From Chrysopilus asiliformis (lineage: Eukaryota; Arthropoda; Insecta; Diptera; Rhagionidae): 64,000 bases of DNA. The DNA is taken from contig OZ035962.1 in the NCBI GenBank assembly GCA_964034945.1, forward strand, positions 19,990,530 through 20,054,529, given 5' to 3'. The notes beneath the pieces were generated by a model, which saw only the letters and a program-made list of their open reading frames with translations, was not told the DNA's origin and ran no database searches. Positions 44,289-55,814 of this stretch are shown here, in pieces. The first letter of the stretch is position 1; every line of letters starts with the position of its first letter. Position numbers and translations under genes: made by a program.

Positions 44289-44517
44289 CACTAGAATGCT
44301 CGATGGAGTCCTTTTGACTCCTTGCGTACATTTTTTTGTCGTCAATTTTTTCCTAATTAATTTTACGTGAAGACCTCTCGTGACTTTTATTTATTATAGA
44401 TTTTTCATCATGATTTCAAATAAACCACGCACAAACGATTTTTTTTAATACAATTACCATGTCAAAATGACTCCATTTGGGTATCTAAAGGTTTTGCTAC
44501 TATCGGGCATTCTAGTG
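44289..44517. mobile_element. TTAA-flanked piggyBac-like MITE
   Basis: TTAA at 44285-44288 and 44518-44521; TIR CACTAGAATGC at the left and inverted GCATTCTAGTG at the right; subterminal GGAGTC/GACTCC pairs just inside both ends. 229 bp. The family A sequence runs on across the site in other copies (ATATTCTAAACACATTT). Confidence 0.78.
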
Positions 44518-44856
44518 TTAAACACATTTGTCTTGATAAATTTTTTGATACTATGCACCGCTTTCGAGAAAATAGAAAAACAAAAGTTCCATTAGTATGG
44601 GGGAGAGAAGGAGTATTCAAACTGGATTTAATTGTATAGAGAAGTTTTTTAGAATCATATTGTAAACACATTTTACCTTTATAAATTTTTCAATATCACT
44701 CAACATTTTCGAAAAAATTGTCAAAAAATTTTTCATTTGTATGTTGGAGGGGGGAAGGAATGGTCAATTTTTTCCCCTTTAAGAACTTTATTTACGAAAA
44801 ATGCAAGTGTACAAAATTTCAAGTCTCTAGCTCAATCCATGGTGTTCATGGTGTTC

Positions 44857-45235
44857 ACAGGCAGACAGCCAGACAGCCAGACGGATAGACAGAGAGGCAG
44901 ATAAACAGACAAATAGCTAGACAGACCGACAGACAGACCGACAGACAGACCGACAGACAGACCGACAGACAGACCGACAGACAGACCGACAGACAGACCG
45001 ACAGACAGACCGACAAACAGACCGACAGGCAGACCGACAAACAAACCGACAGACAGACCGACAGACAGACCGACATACAGACCGACAGACAGACCGACAG
45101 ACAGACCGACAGACAGACCGACAGACAGACCGACAGACAGACCGACAGGCAGACGGACAGCCACACGGACAGACAGACGGACAGACAGACGGACAGACAG
45201 ACGGACAGACAGACGGGCAGACAGATGGACGGACA
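44857..45235 (+). repeat. GTCY-type microsatellite, unit GACAGACAGACC
   Basis: About 31 units of 12 bases (reverse strand GTCTGTCTGTCG/CC). The unit changes from GACAGACAGACC to GACAGACAGACG at about 45150, which suggests two expansion events. No coding value. Confidence 0.93.
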
Positions 45236-45372
45236 TGCGGAAATCAAAATCTTTTGTCATCCCTAACATCCTGGTGTAGTTTATTTTTGTGTCCGACGAT
45301 TGGTTCGATGCGTTACAAACGTTATACTAAATCTAATATACTTCTATATGATATATCATATAGAGTATAAAA

Positions 45373-46225
45373 AGACATTAAACGTCAAAGTTGAGTAAAA
45401 AAAAATAACAATTAAATGAGCATCGAAAACCATATGTGGGTTAAAGCAATAAATCAAGTATTTCATAGTAACAGTTAGAATGAGTAAATCTTACAAGGAA
45501 CTTAAGACAAAGAACAATATATGAAACCACTCTTAAAATCTTCGATGAATTTGTTATTTCAACAAACCTGTTTAATGAAAATTAATTTCATTTGCGGTTA
45601 AATTCTTATAATCTAGTCTAGGAAACTCACCCAATCACAGTTTTACCGTCTAAGACCTTCCTGCATAAGATATACACGTACGATACGAGTATCTGGCGAT
45701 CAACCGGTAGATCAGACTTTCAGATGATTCAGATTGTGGGTGTTTAAAATTAATTCGATTAACTGTAAATCCTCTTATTTATAGTCATAAAACTGTTGTT
45801 AATAGTCTCACTAAATTGTTGAACATTTCCATTGCCCACAGTTGTTTGGTAGTTAAGAGCAACGTTATTAATAAAGAGCAAGAATATCTGAATTTTTTCT
45901 TTGTTCTTCTTATATATCGGGGTTTTTTTTATCTTTCAACAACAACAGAGTTAAAAGATACTTTGCATGACTCGCATTTGGCATGACTAAAAAGTGTTTT
46001 ATGTGCGGTTAGCGTAGTTTCTTAACAGAGAAAGTTTTCCAATTCTGTCAGACTAAAGTTTATGCTCTATGACACGCGATTAGAATATTTCTTTCAAATG
46101 TGTAGTTTTTAGGGAAATCAGGCTTTGGGATTCATATTAATCAAATTTAGAAGAATTGTTTAATGGCCAAAGGTAAACCAAATTTAAGAGTCAAACTATA
46201 AAAGTTTTTGATTTTATATAAAATA
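45373..46225. other. No gene recognised
   Basis: AT-rich; no structure I can support. Confidence 0.4.
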
Positions 46226-46262
46226 CCAGAATCTGGACCCGGTTTCGCCCGGCTAAAAGTGG
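46226..46262 (-). mobile_element. Helitron 3' end fragment
   Basis: On the minus strand AGCCGGGCGAAACCGGGTC then CAGATTCTGG, closely matching the end of the Helitron at 62015-62043 (AGCCGGGCGAAGCCGGTCC, ATTCTAG). Only about 35 bases are alike. Confidence 0.5.
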
Positions 46263-46289
46263 AGATAAGACAAAATCTACACAGTTGAA

Positions 46290-46672
46290 AATTTGGGTAC
46301 AAAAATAAATATATCCTAAACACACTTATACCTCTATAAGTCATACACCTATAAATTTTTCGATACGACTTACCGTTTTCGAGAAAATTGCAAAAAACTG
46401 TTTCGTTTGTGGGGGGAAGGAAGGGAGGAATGGTCCAATTTTGCCCGTTTAAGGGCTTAGTCTTTCCATAACTATACAAATTTTCAAGTCTCTAGCTCAA
46501 TCCTTTCGAAGGTTATGGTGTTCACGGGCAGACAGGCATCCGTCTCAATGCGGAAATCAAAATCCAAACACCCTGGTGTAATTCATTTTTATGTCCGATG
46601 GTTGGTTCGATATACAAGCGGTATACGAAATCTAATATACTTTTATATGATATATCATGTAGAGTATAATCA
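46290..46672 (+). repeat. Family A copy, 5'-truncated, almost no array
   Basis: TAAATTTTTCGATACGACTT, CTCTAGCTCAATCC, only two GACA units at 46531, then GATGGTTGGTTCGATATAC and TATGATATATCATGTAGAG. Shows the family with a minimal microsatellite. Confidence 0.7.
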
Positions 46673-48170
46673 TGTTTTATATCAGGGATTTCGTTATGCA
46701 ACTGGTCAAAAAATTCTGTCATATGCTGTGAAATTCATGCGGGAAACTGATATATGCTTAATTCGGTAAAATTGTAGGATGTGTGAATTATAATGCTGGA
46801 AAAATCAAGTTCGAAACATAAACACACATTGAAAAATAGCTTTTGTCAATAATTCTTTGCTGTACGGAATTTCGGTATGATATTCAGCAGGAATTCTTGT
46901 ATGAAATTCACCAAGAATTTCCGTATGAAGCTTTTATTTTTGCCGTGAAAAAATTTCACTACGAATTTTCCTGTGAAATTTTGCGGAAGCTTTTCAGAAG
47001 CTATAGGCCTTAAAATATTGTGGCGTCACTCCATAACGGATATAAAGCTTCAATGAATTATTTCATAAAATAGATAAATATTTCATAACATGAATGATTC
47101 ATCATGAAACTTTTCATATTCATACAGCTCCGAAAAAATTTCATAGGAAATGTATACTTGGGATTTTCGTAAATCTTCATAATTTCAAAGCTTTTTAGCG
47201 TATGTGTTTCATTGAAAAAGTTTTTAATTTCAATTTTGGTTTTCCGAAGAAAATTTCTCAAATAACATGTTTCGTTTTTACTCACTAATAACTAAAGTTT
47301 CAAAACCAAGAAAATCATGTTCTTGCTTATAACAACATTTAGTAATTAATGTTTATGTGATTTTATGAACCACAGCGCCCGATATCGTCGTATGTATCTT
47401 CTTGTCAATACAAACAACATCGCAATTAAATGAAAGTGAATCTTTGTTGTTGTTATTTATACATCAAATAAAGTTTAAATTATTACATTAAGTATATTAA
47501 AAATTTTGTTTGTGGCATTAAACAAGCTTGAGACCTAATATTATGGTTATGCGAAGGTAAAACTATTTTACCTGAATCTTCAGAAATGGTAAACATATTT
47601 GATAACAACTGGTAATATTCTCATGCATGGGACGTATTTCAAGCTTTAAATTTTTGTGATTTTAAAGATGAACATGATGTACTTGTATGTTTATGTTATT
47701 ATGTATATTACATAATATTTAAATGCTAACACTTTAACAATATTTTTCGTAAGATTTAAAGTGTATATGATTGAGTCTCATTACAGGGAAAAAACGATTT
47801 CGGATGAACTTAATTGGTTGCGCGTGCTAATTTTAGATCTTTAAATAAAATCAAGTACACATGCAACATCATTAATTACCGGCTAATGTGCTTCGTTTAA
47901 TAACATTTGCGAAACCTTTCCATTTTGTATATTGCAGAATTCCATTTAATGACATAGTAGCGAAGCCTATCAAGAAAACTCATTTTCGGTATCAAGGGAA
48001 AAATTATGTGCTGTGGATACATTGCTAAAAATACACAGGGAAAAATTGTGAAAAAATGAATGAAATGAGGTCACTTGAAAGTCGTATCAAACATCAATAT
48101 TTAAATCAATAAGTATTCTGTGAATTTTTTTAAAAAAATTAAATGAATTTAAAATTAACCAATTTCCTTA
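46673..48170. other. No gene recognised
   Basis: AT-rich with short ORFs. Around 46870-47000 there are several short repeats of GAATTTCCGTATGAA-like phrases, too degenerate to define a family. Confidence 0.35.
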
Positions 48171-48640
48171 AGCTTAGGAAGCTTAATCGTATTCGCAATC
48201 GTTAGTCTGATTTGGGCTGAACGATTGCGATTACGATTGCCATTTCGATTACGATAACGATTGCGATTACGATTGCGATTACGATTGCGATTACGATTGC
48301 GATTACGATTGTGATTACGATTGCGATTACGATTGCGATTACGATTGCGATTGCGATTATGATTGCGATTACGATTGCGATTACGATTGCGATTACGATT
48401 GTGATTACGATTGCGATTACGATTGCGATTACGATTGCGATTGCGATTATGATTGCGATTACGATTGCGATTACGATTGCGATTACGATTGCGATTGAGC
48501 TTTCTCGACCAATGAGATCAAAAATGTCATTCTCCTATCGTTGAAAGCTTTGATCTCATTGGCTTAGGAAGCTTTATCGTAATTGCAATCTTCAGTCTGC
48601 ATTGGGTTTCAGTCTGAATTGGACTTAACAGTGGAAGTTC
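48171..48640 (+). repeat. 12-bp minisatellite (GATTGCGATTAC) with repeated flanks
   Basis: About 20 units between 48222 and 48497. Variant units (GTGATTAC, GCGATTATGATTGC) recur about 115 bases apart, so the array grew by duplicating longer blocks. The flank CTTAGGAAGCTTAATCG before is repeated as CTTAGGAAGCTTTATCG after (48563), and between array and right flank is a hairpin (CCAATGAGATCAAA / TTTGATCTCATTGG, 48511-48561). Confidence 0.85.
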
Positions 48641-49093
48641 TCAAAATGAAAATTTTGTGGATTATTCCGTTCTAGCACTAAGCGCCTCATATAAGTAAAA
48701 TTTTAAGCGCAGATGTTTTTAATTATGGATATTCCTATGCATTTGTATGTGCCTATCTGTGAGTCTATATATCTTTATTCCGACACCACATTAAAACGAC
48801 TCAGCAGATTTCCACAAATTTTAATTTTTCCCTCCCCTCTCCTTCCGTACAACTCCTCAAATAATTTTTAAACCATTCAACCGAATGGGAAGCGGTTTTT
48901 GTGCATAAAAAAATTCTCACGCCCCACCTTACCATCATCGGCCCATGGTATCGCTTAGATTTCTGAAGGTATTTTGATTGGGTTTTCACTATTGAATAAG
49001 TCGGGACTTAAATAAATAAACCCAAGTAAATTTAACCATCCGATTCCCTCTAATATCTTCCTTGTTATCTCCTGATCCACTGAATTGATACAG
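48641..49093. other. No gene recognised
   Basis: Moderately AT-rich; two minus-strand ORFs of 62-65 codons look like chance. Confidence 0.35.
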
Positions 49094-49700
49094 AATAGAG
49101 TATGATATATCATATAGGAGTATACAGATTTAGTATATTGTTTGTAACGCATCGAACCAATCGTCGGACATTAAAAGTAACTATACAAGAGTGTTTAGAA
49201 TTACAAAAGATTTTGATTTCCGCATGTCCGTCCGTCTGTCTGTCCATCTGTCTGTCTGCCGTGAACACCATAACTTTTGAAAGAATCTTGAACGGTTAAG
49301 TTCTTGAACGGGCAAAATCGAAATTTTTATCGATAACGGTGAGCCGTATTGAAAAATTTATGAAAATACAATGCATTTAAAAGAAGATTTTACATAACTC
49401 ATCCGTACATCAAAATCCAATTAAAGTACTCCTCCACCCCCCCCCCCCCCCCCCCTCCCTTTCCCGTCATACAAATGGAATACTTTTTCCCTATTTTCTC
49501 GAAAACGGCGCATTGTATTTTTTTCATTTTAAAATGAAACAGAGTATGATATTACATAACCGTTACACACATCAAAATCTAAAAAAAAAACCACCCTCCC
49601 CCCCCCCCCCACCCCTCACACAACAAATGGATTTTTTTAAATAAAAATGTCTGTCCTCAAATTTTGGACAATTGGCCTCTGGCAATTTAGCTTTTATTAT
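49094..49700 (-). repeat. Family A copy, short array
   Basis: TATGATATATCATATAGGAG, GTAACGCATCGAACCAATCG, short GTCC/GTCT array (49226-49260), then internal units broken by poly-C runs (49436-49455, 49590-49610), and end GGCCTCTGGCAATTTAGC. Confidence 0.75.
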
Positions 49701-49804
49701 GTTTTCAGCGGGTTTTGCCTATAACCAATATAATATTTCTCCTAAAAAAAGTTTTTTTTTCGGACAAACATATTTTAACTCGGTAGCGACATGGGTTCAT
49801 ATGT

Positions 49805-49867
49805 AAAAATGTGCCATAGAGCTGTTTATACGTGAATCACGTTTAAACAGCTCTACGGCACATTTTT
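49805..49867. repeat. 63-base near-perfect hairpin
   Basis: Arms 49805-49835 and 49837-49867 pair at 29 of 31 positions around a single central A. The left arm begins AAAAATGTGCCATAGAGCTG. Too short for a usual MITE. It shares TGCCATAGAGCT with the minisatellite at 62.4 kb (there as AGCTCTATGGCA). Confidence 0.85.
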
Positions 49868-52800
49868 CTTTCTGTCGCTTAGTACATTTTACCACCGGGC
49901 CAAAAATATAATTTTCGAATAAAAACATTTAAGACTGTCTTAAAAAATTACCTCTCTTCCATAAAGTTTAGGTTATTCAATTCATGCTGTATTATGTCTT
50001 ATGTATGTTTTCAGTTCACCTGCATGTCACTAATTACAATTTAATAATCGATAAATTGTGCTTTTCTTTTCCTCGTTGATTTAATAATAGCTTGACACAA
50101 ATTCAAAAATTGACGAATAAATCCAAATCCTGTGAAAAAAAACAACATTTTTCGAACAATGAAGTGAAGTGGTATTTTATCTTTTATACCAATTTCATGC
50201 TTTGAATCGAAACATAAATTACTATTAATCAATCAAAATCAATTTTTCTAGAAATTTTGAAAATAAGCGTAATTATGCCTCAAAACCATAATATTAAGTA
50301 ATTGGTCAATAACGAGCAAATCAATCAATCACAGAGTGGTGTTGAATTGAATCCAAGTATCCACCGCTTGAACCTAATTCAAACTACCAAAAATCATTGT
50401 TGCTCGATTATTAACATTGGTGTGAGGTTATGTAATCTAATTTCCAAATTAACAGTGAAACAACTAACCAAACGATATATGAATATTTACGAAATTTTAA
50501 TATTTGCGGTCAAGATCGATTTTGATTGAATCCAATTATAATTTGATCAATTATTGTTAAATTCCTTGATTTTTTATTCGGGGAAGTCACCTCAAGATCA
50601 ATATCTTGGTTTTTACGTGAATATAACTCTTTTTTTTCCAACAACATAGTAAAATTATTCTGAAGAAAGTTTTCGTACGTCTTATGAAAGAAAACGTGAA
50701 AATCTGCTCCCAGAACGAATTTCAAGTAATTCATTTTCCATATCATTTCTGTTATTGTGTTACATAAAAAAACTCGGTTAAGCGTATAGCACTTTGATTA
50801 GCCAACCAAATATAATTTAACTAACGTTGAAATGCCCATTTCGGCGTGTTTTTTATCCCTGCTAAAAATTAGTTTTGTAGATCTCTTTATGCTAAGGTAT
50901 ACAGTTTCCACATGATAGCGTATAGTGTCATTATTTGCAGTTTTTTTTTCTTCTCCGGACTCTATGCGATTTTCACACAAAATTTACACCTTTTCCGGAT
51001 TTTGCTGGTTCACAACGGAAGGTTGGATGTTGTATACGAGCTTTTGTGTGGCTTGAAACTCTATATAGGATTTCCTCAGACATAACGCACGACTTCATAA
51101 TAAAACCAAATGAAAACAACACAAAATTAAATAAAAAAAAATCGATTTGATAGCATTTGAAAGTATGATGCAATAAAATTTTAGCTTTTTTTGTGCATTT
51201 TCATGCCAAAATAAAAAAAAAAAACATGGAAAAAGTAGCGAAAAAATAACAACTTTTTAATGAATAATTTATTTAGTCGAACTGTTTCTCTTTCAGAGCT
51301 TAATCGTTGGATGATGGCGTTGATTACTTAGCTATTTATATATTTTAGACATTATTTTTTTATGGTGATAGCTTTTTTCAAGCCTTACATAAACAATAAA
51401 AATAAAAGTGAAAAAATACATTTTTTCCACGCATAGTCTCTGTATCTAAGTGGGGGGTTTTTTCTTGTATTTTTTTCTACAATTGATGGTGAGCTGTGGA
51501 CTTGATATGCATCAATCAGCTACCTTTGCCTATAGAGTCGTGTGAAATTCTTAATGGATTTTACTGCTATGCTACCTGAGATTGTTGCGTTAAATGAGCT
51601 GAACGCTTTTTATGGATTTATGGATTTACTCTGATAACAATCTATAATTTTAGTCTTTATTACTTTATTTAATATTATTTATACACATATTACAAAAGAT
51701 ATTTTTGGCTGGTATCATAAATTGATAAATCCATTAAATTTACATTAATATTATGATTTTTAGATAAATTTTCATTGACAAATATTAAATTATTATTAAC
51801 ATAATCAGTTTTTATGTTTGCAAAATCTTGTATTATTTATTGTTTTCCTCTGATTGTGATTCAAAGTCATTGCTTTGTGGTAGGATCAGGTAGGGTGAAG
51901 TGGTCTACGTTTTTATTATTGGCCATAAAATGGTCAAAAATTGGAATTTTTGCATGATAAGATAGTCAAATCGCAAGCGCAGGACCTAAGCTAACTTTCT
52001 GCATTCACAGATAATTTTTAGGCATTCATCAAAAACTTTGATTTTTCGATTTTTTCAAAATGGTAGGGAGAAGTGGTCCACCCTCAAAATTTTTCCAGAA
52101 ATCGCATAAACATAAAATTAAATGTCAACTAAAAGTATAATCATGAAGTTTAATCAAAAATATAAGTAACAAATGAGCGTTTGGTCTGGTTTAGTGTTGG
52201 TTTCTTCGGTGTAGTTGTTAAGCGTCGCTTTCCGGCGGCTTTTTCTGCTACTCTAATTCAGCTCGATTTTCGGGAGAACTTATAATCGAGCTTCGCATCG
52301 ATTTTCGGCCACGATTTGAAACACTCAAAAATCCTCATAAAAAATAGGGAAAACTCCCTTTGCGGTTATTAGGTGGACAGAAATCTGCGTCCCGTGAATG
52401 TCGTCTTATAGGAACTTTCACAATATACAAGTAACAAAACCAAATGCTTTTCATTACCCAATTTGTCTTTAACAATAAATGTAATTTCATTTATACTAAA
52501 TAAAAAACCACTCTAAACATTTTCACAATTTAATTTTAAATTTAAAAAAAAATAACAATCATCATTCTGCGAGAAAATCAATCAACAAGAGGCAATTTCA
52601 TCGGGTTAATAAAGTTACGTGAAAATTTAAACTTTAGAATTAAACATTCTACCACAATAAAGCCTGAAATTCATTTGTAAACGGATTTTATCACGAACAC
52701 ACCGCAGCTTAATAATGCTCAAATTTAAATTTGAATCGACAATATACCCATATTTCAAAAATTGGCGACGATATAAAACCCACTAAAATACATGATGGGA

Positions 52801-54021
52801 TACTGGCTTTGATATTTTGTGCGGGTTTTTTTTTTTATTTTATTTTTTTTCATTTCATCAGCGGAAACTATTCCCTATTTCCTGGTAGAAGAATTAATCT
52901 AATCGGGTATCGATTCATTCATATATGAGTACACACAGGAAAAGGGCCCATTTTTTTTATTCAGCCACCAATCTGAAAAAGAAAAATGCTTGCGGATATT
53001 TCACGATATTCTATCCATTTTTCTAAACTTTATGAAGTCCAGAACTTCAAATGCAGAATGGAGAAAAAACCGATACATTGACTATGTGACTATATTCCAG
53101 ATTTTCCAGTAAACAATCTGGCAGTACGGCAGAATAATCAAACTCGACGGCATTTTATGGTCGATTTATCTTCCTCATATCGACATTCATCAAAAAATTT
53201 CAACCAAAAAAGCTTACTTGAATTTCAGCAAACTAAATACACCCATGCACATATCGTGAAATTCTCAAAATAATGAAATATCGAAAGAATCAGAGTTGGA
53301 GTGATAGAAAAATGCATCTGATAGATACGGTTATAGATAAAAATCTATCTGGTATGTACATTAATGCATGGAGAATAGATACATGCATTGAGGTATTTTG
53401 AGTGCTGCTGGGATTTTATCCCAATAAAGCCATGGAAACCCATCATTGAATCATTTTGCACTATGCATCTCAAAAGAATTCCCGAAAATGCAAAATATAG
53501 ACATATCTGCTAAGCCAAATGTTTGATGAGCAGGTACCTCTAAATATGTTCAGAATATTACAATCAATCAATCAATTTAGCAATTTTAGGATTTATTTCT
53601 ACTTTTTTTTAAGTTGTTATAAATTCTGTTACCGCAGATAGAGTGAAATATACTAATAATCAAATAAAATAAAATTTTATTTATCTATAAGATCTATAGA
53701 TAAAATAAAATTACGATTTTTTAAATTTTGCAGTTTTTTAAAAATATTTTTTCGGCATCAGGCGAAAAAGGCTCAACCGATTCCGATGAAATTTTGTACA
53801 CGACATAAAGGATTGGACTGCGGATGTCTAAGTGGTAACAAGCAACTCTCGGAAAAAATCACCCCCCTTGCTTTTCACCCCTGCTCTGCTGTTTCGCGAG
53901 ACGTTGAAAGTATTTTGATCCGGTTATCACTATGAGTTTCGGGCGTGCTTCAAATAATCTTCTACCAAAAAGAAATTTGTCTACCCCTTAACTTGTTACC
54001 ACTTACGCAATTTTCATGAGA
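49868..54021. other. Long stretch without recognisable gene
   Basis: AT-rich DNA. Between 51890 and 52400 a phrase of the form GGTAGGGNGAAGTGGTC occurs twice (51890, 52068), which may be a degraded repeat. ORFs at 50302-50529, 50935-51150 and 52731-52928 lack codon bias or motifs. Confidence 0.35.
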
Positions 54022-55075
54022 TTTTTATACTCTATATGAGACTTATATATAAATATATTAGATTTAGTATAACATTTGTAACGCATCGAACCAATCGTCG
54101 GATACAAAAATGAACTACACCAGGATGACAAAAGATTTTGATTTCCGAATGTCCGTCCGTCTGTCCGTATGTTTGTCCGTCTGTCTGTTCACCTGTCTGT
54201 CTGTTAGTCCATTTGTCTGTACGTCTGTCGGTCCGTCTGTCTGTCCGTCTGTCCGTCCGTCTGTCTCTCCGTCTGTCCGTCTGTCTGTCCGTCTGTCTGT
54301 CCGTCTGTCTGTCCGTCTGTCTGTCCGTCTGTCTGTCCGTCTGTCTGTCCATCTGTCTGTCCGTCTGTCTGTCCGTCTGTCTGTCCGTCTGTCTGTCCGT
54401 CTGTCTGTCCGTCTGTCTGTCCGTCTGTCTGTCCGTCTGTCTGTCCGTCTGTCTGTCCGTCTGTCTGTCCGTCTGTCTGTCCGTCTGTCTGTCCGTCTGT
54501 CTGTCCATCTGTCTGTCTAGCCGTTTGTCTGTTTATCCGTCTCTCTGTCTGTCCGTCTCTCTCTCTCTGTCCGTCTGTCTGTCCGTCCGTGAAAATTATA
54601 ACTTTCGAAAAGATTGAGCTAAAGACTTGAAATTTTGTATAGTGGTGTTTCTTTTAAATATCAAAGCTAAGTTCACCATCGGGCAAAATCGCACCATTCC
54701 CTCATTTTTCCCCAATACAAACAAAACCGTCGGTTTGTGCGCCTGTCCATTAGCATAGACAGGTTTCTTATAAAACGCTAGGTTAAGTTCCTGAACATGA
54801 AAAACCAGAGAATTTTTCCTTCCTTATTAATATAAGTTGAATAGTTTTTTTGAGATTTTATTCAAATCGGTGATTTGTTTCCAAAAAATCACGATAACAA
54901 AAAAATTTTAGAATATGATTTTCAATAACTCTCCCATACATTAAAATTCAACAAGACGACTCTTTTCCTTCTCCTCATACAAATGGAAAACTTTCTGTCG
55001 AAATTCTGTCTGGAAGTTCTCATAGAGAGTATTTCGCGATTGCCCTTCGACTTCTGTAGCTTTTCTTTTATTTTG
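54022..55075 (-). repeat. Family A copy with the longest array
   Basis: TTTTTATACTCTATATGAGA start, GTAACGCATCGAACCAATCG, a long array (54148-54592), AGACTTGAAATTTTG, and end GATTGCCCTTCGACTTCTG followed at 55086 by a duplicate of the same end (TTGCCCTCCGACTTC). Confidence 0.8.
54148..54592 (-). repeat. GTCY microsatellite, 12-bp unit GTCTGTCTGTCC
   Basis: About 37 units. The core 54260-54510 is almost perfect with single changes (CATCTG at 54351 and 54506). Both edges are diverged. The resulting 136-159-codon ORFs are not genes. Confidence 0.93.
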
Positions 55076-55463
55076 TTATTTAAAAGATTGCCCTCCGACT
55101 TCTATAGCTTTTCTTAAATTTCGTTATTTTTTGCCCGGCATCTCAAAAAATTAAGAACCTGCCGAAAGCGGTGCACATCAAAAGAAAAAACTTGATCCGA
55201 CAGAAATATAAACTACAAATGAATTTCGTATATTTCACAACAAATCAACCAGAGGCTCAAATCTATATACACATACATTTTTCAAATAAAAAAAATTCAA
55301 GTGGAGTTAAATGTATCTTCTTAAGAATAAAATACCTTTGGATCGAAAAGGGGAAAAACTATAATATACAGTATAAATACTCATAAAAATTCGACAACCG
55401 GAAGCACAATTTTATAAAACTGCGAACGTATTTCGGCTTAAGAATTTATATGTATCCTGGATT

Positions 55464-55814
55464 ATGTATAGATTCAGCAATAATCCAAGACCTAACCCAC
55501 CTGTTGACAGGTTCGCCCATCTCTTTTCACATGAACAAGCGCCACTTTTGCCGTGTTTTATACATAGTTATACCGTATACACCTTAGCGTTGGTATCTTT
55601 TTTATTTACGATGTTGAGTTTTTCTCTTTTGGTTTTTGGTTTCCACTTTGAAAGGGAATATAAAAAATTTAAATTCAGAAAACGATTCCGCAAAGATGCT
55701 GCTCCTTTGCAATTCACAAAAAGCATGAAAAATTCGTTTCTAGAAAGCCTCCTAACCAGGAACCGATTAAATTTGCATTTTTATAGGCCTAAGAATTCTA
55801 CTTCAACAACGTGA
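55464..55814 (+). CDS. Hypothetical small membrane protein or exon
   Basis: 116 codons from ATG to TGA outside any repeat I can see. The product has a proline-rich start (NNPRPNPPVD), one strongly hydrophobic helix at residues 40-61 (YTLALVSFLFTMLSFSLLVF), then a basic stretch (FEREYKKFKFRKRFRK) and a polar tail: the pattern of a single-pass protein with a basic cytoplasmic side. No family recognised. The start context (TGGATTATGT) is poor and no promoter or polyadenylation signal is clear. A frame of this length can occur by chance in AT-rich DNA. Confidence 0.3.
   Translation: MYRFSNNPRPNPPVDRFAHLFSHEQAPLLPCFIHSYTVYTLALVSFLFTMLSFSLLVFGFHFEREYKKFKFRKRFRKDAAPLQFTKSMKNSFLESLLTRNRLNLHFYRPKNSTSTT

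Larger units (their letters stand above)
44132..45372 (+). repeat. Family A copy with long array and nested MITE
   Basis: Starts GCAATTGCCCGGGGCC, continues through the family's internal units, CTCTAGCTCAATCC, a long microsatellite (44857-45235), GATTGGTTCGATGCG and the TATGATATATCATATAGAG end. The internal unit at 44281 is interrupted by a TTAA-flanked MITE. Confidence 0.8.

Noticed and set aside
44832..45269. ORFs of 130-145 codons with repeating VGLS/VCLS
   Set aside because: Same cause: a 12-bp array has no stop in any frame.
48311..48544. 77-codon ORF of repeating TIAI
   Set aside because: Product of the GATTGCGATTAC minisatellite.
54032..54617. ORFs of 136-159 codons, both strands
   Set aside because: Repeat translation through the GTCY array.
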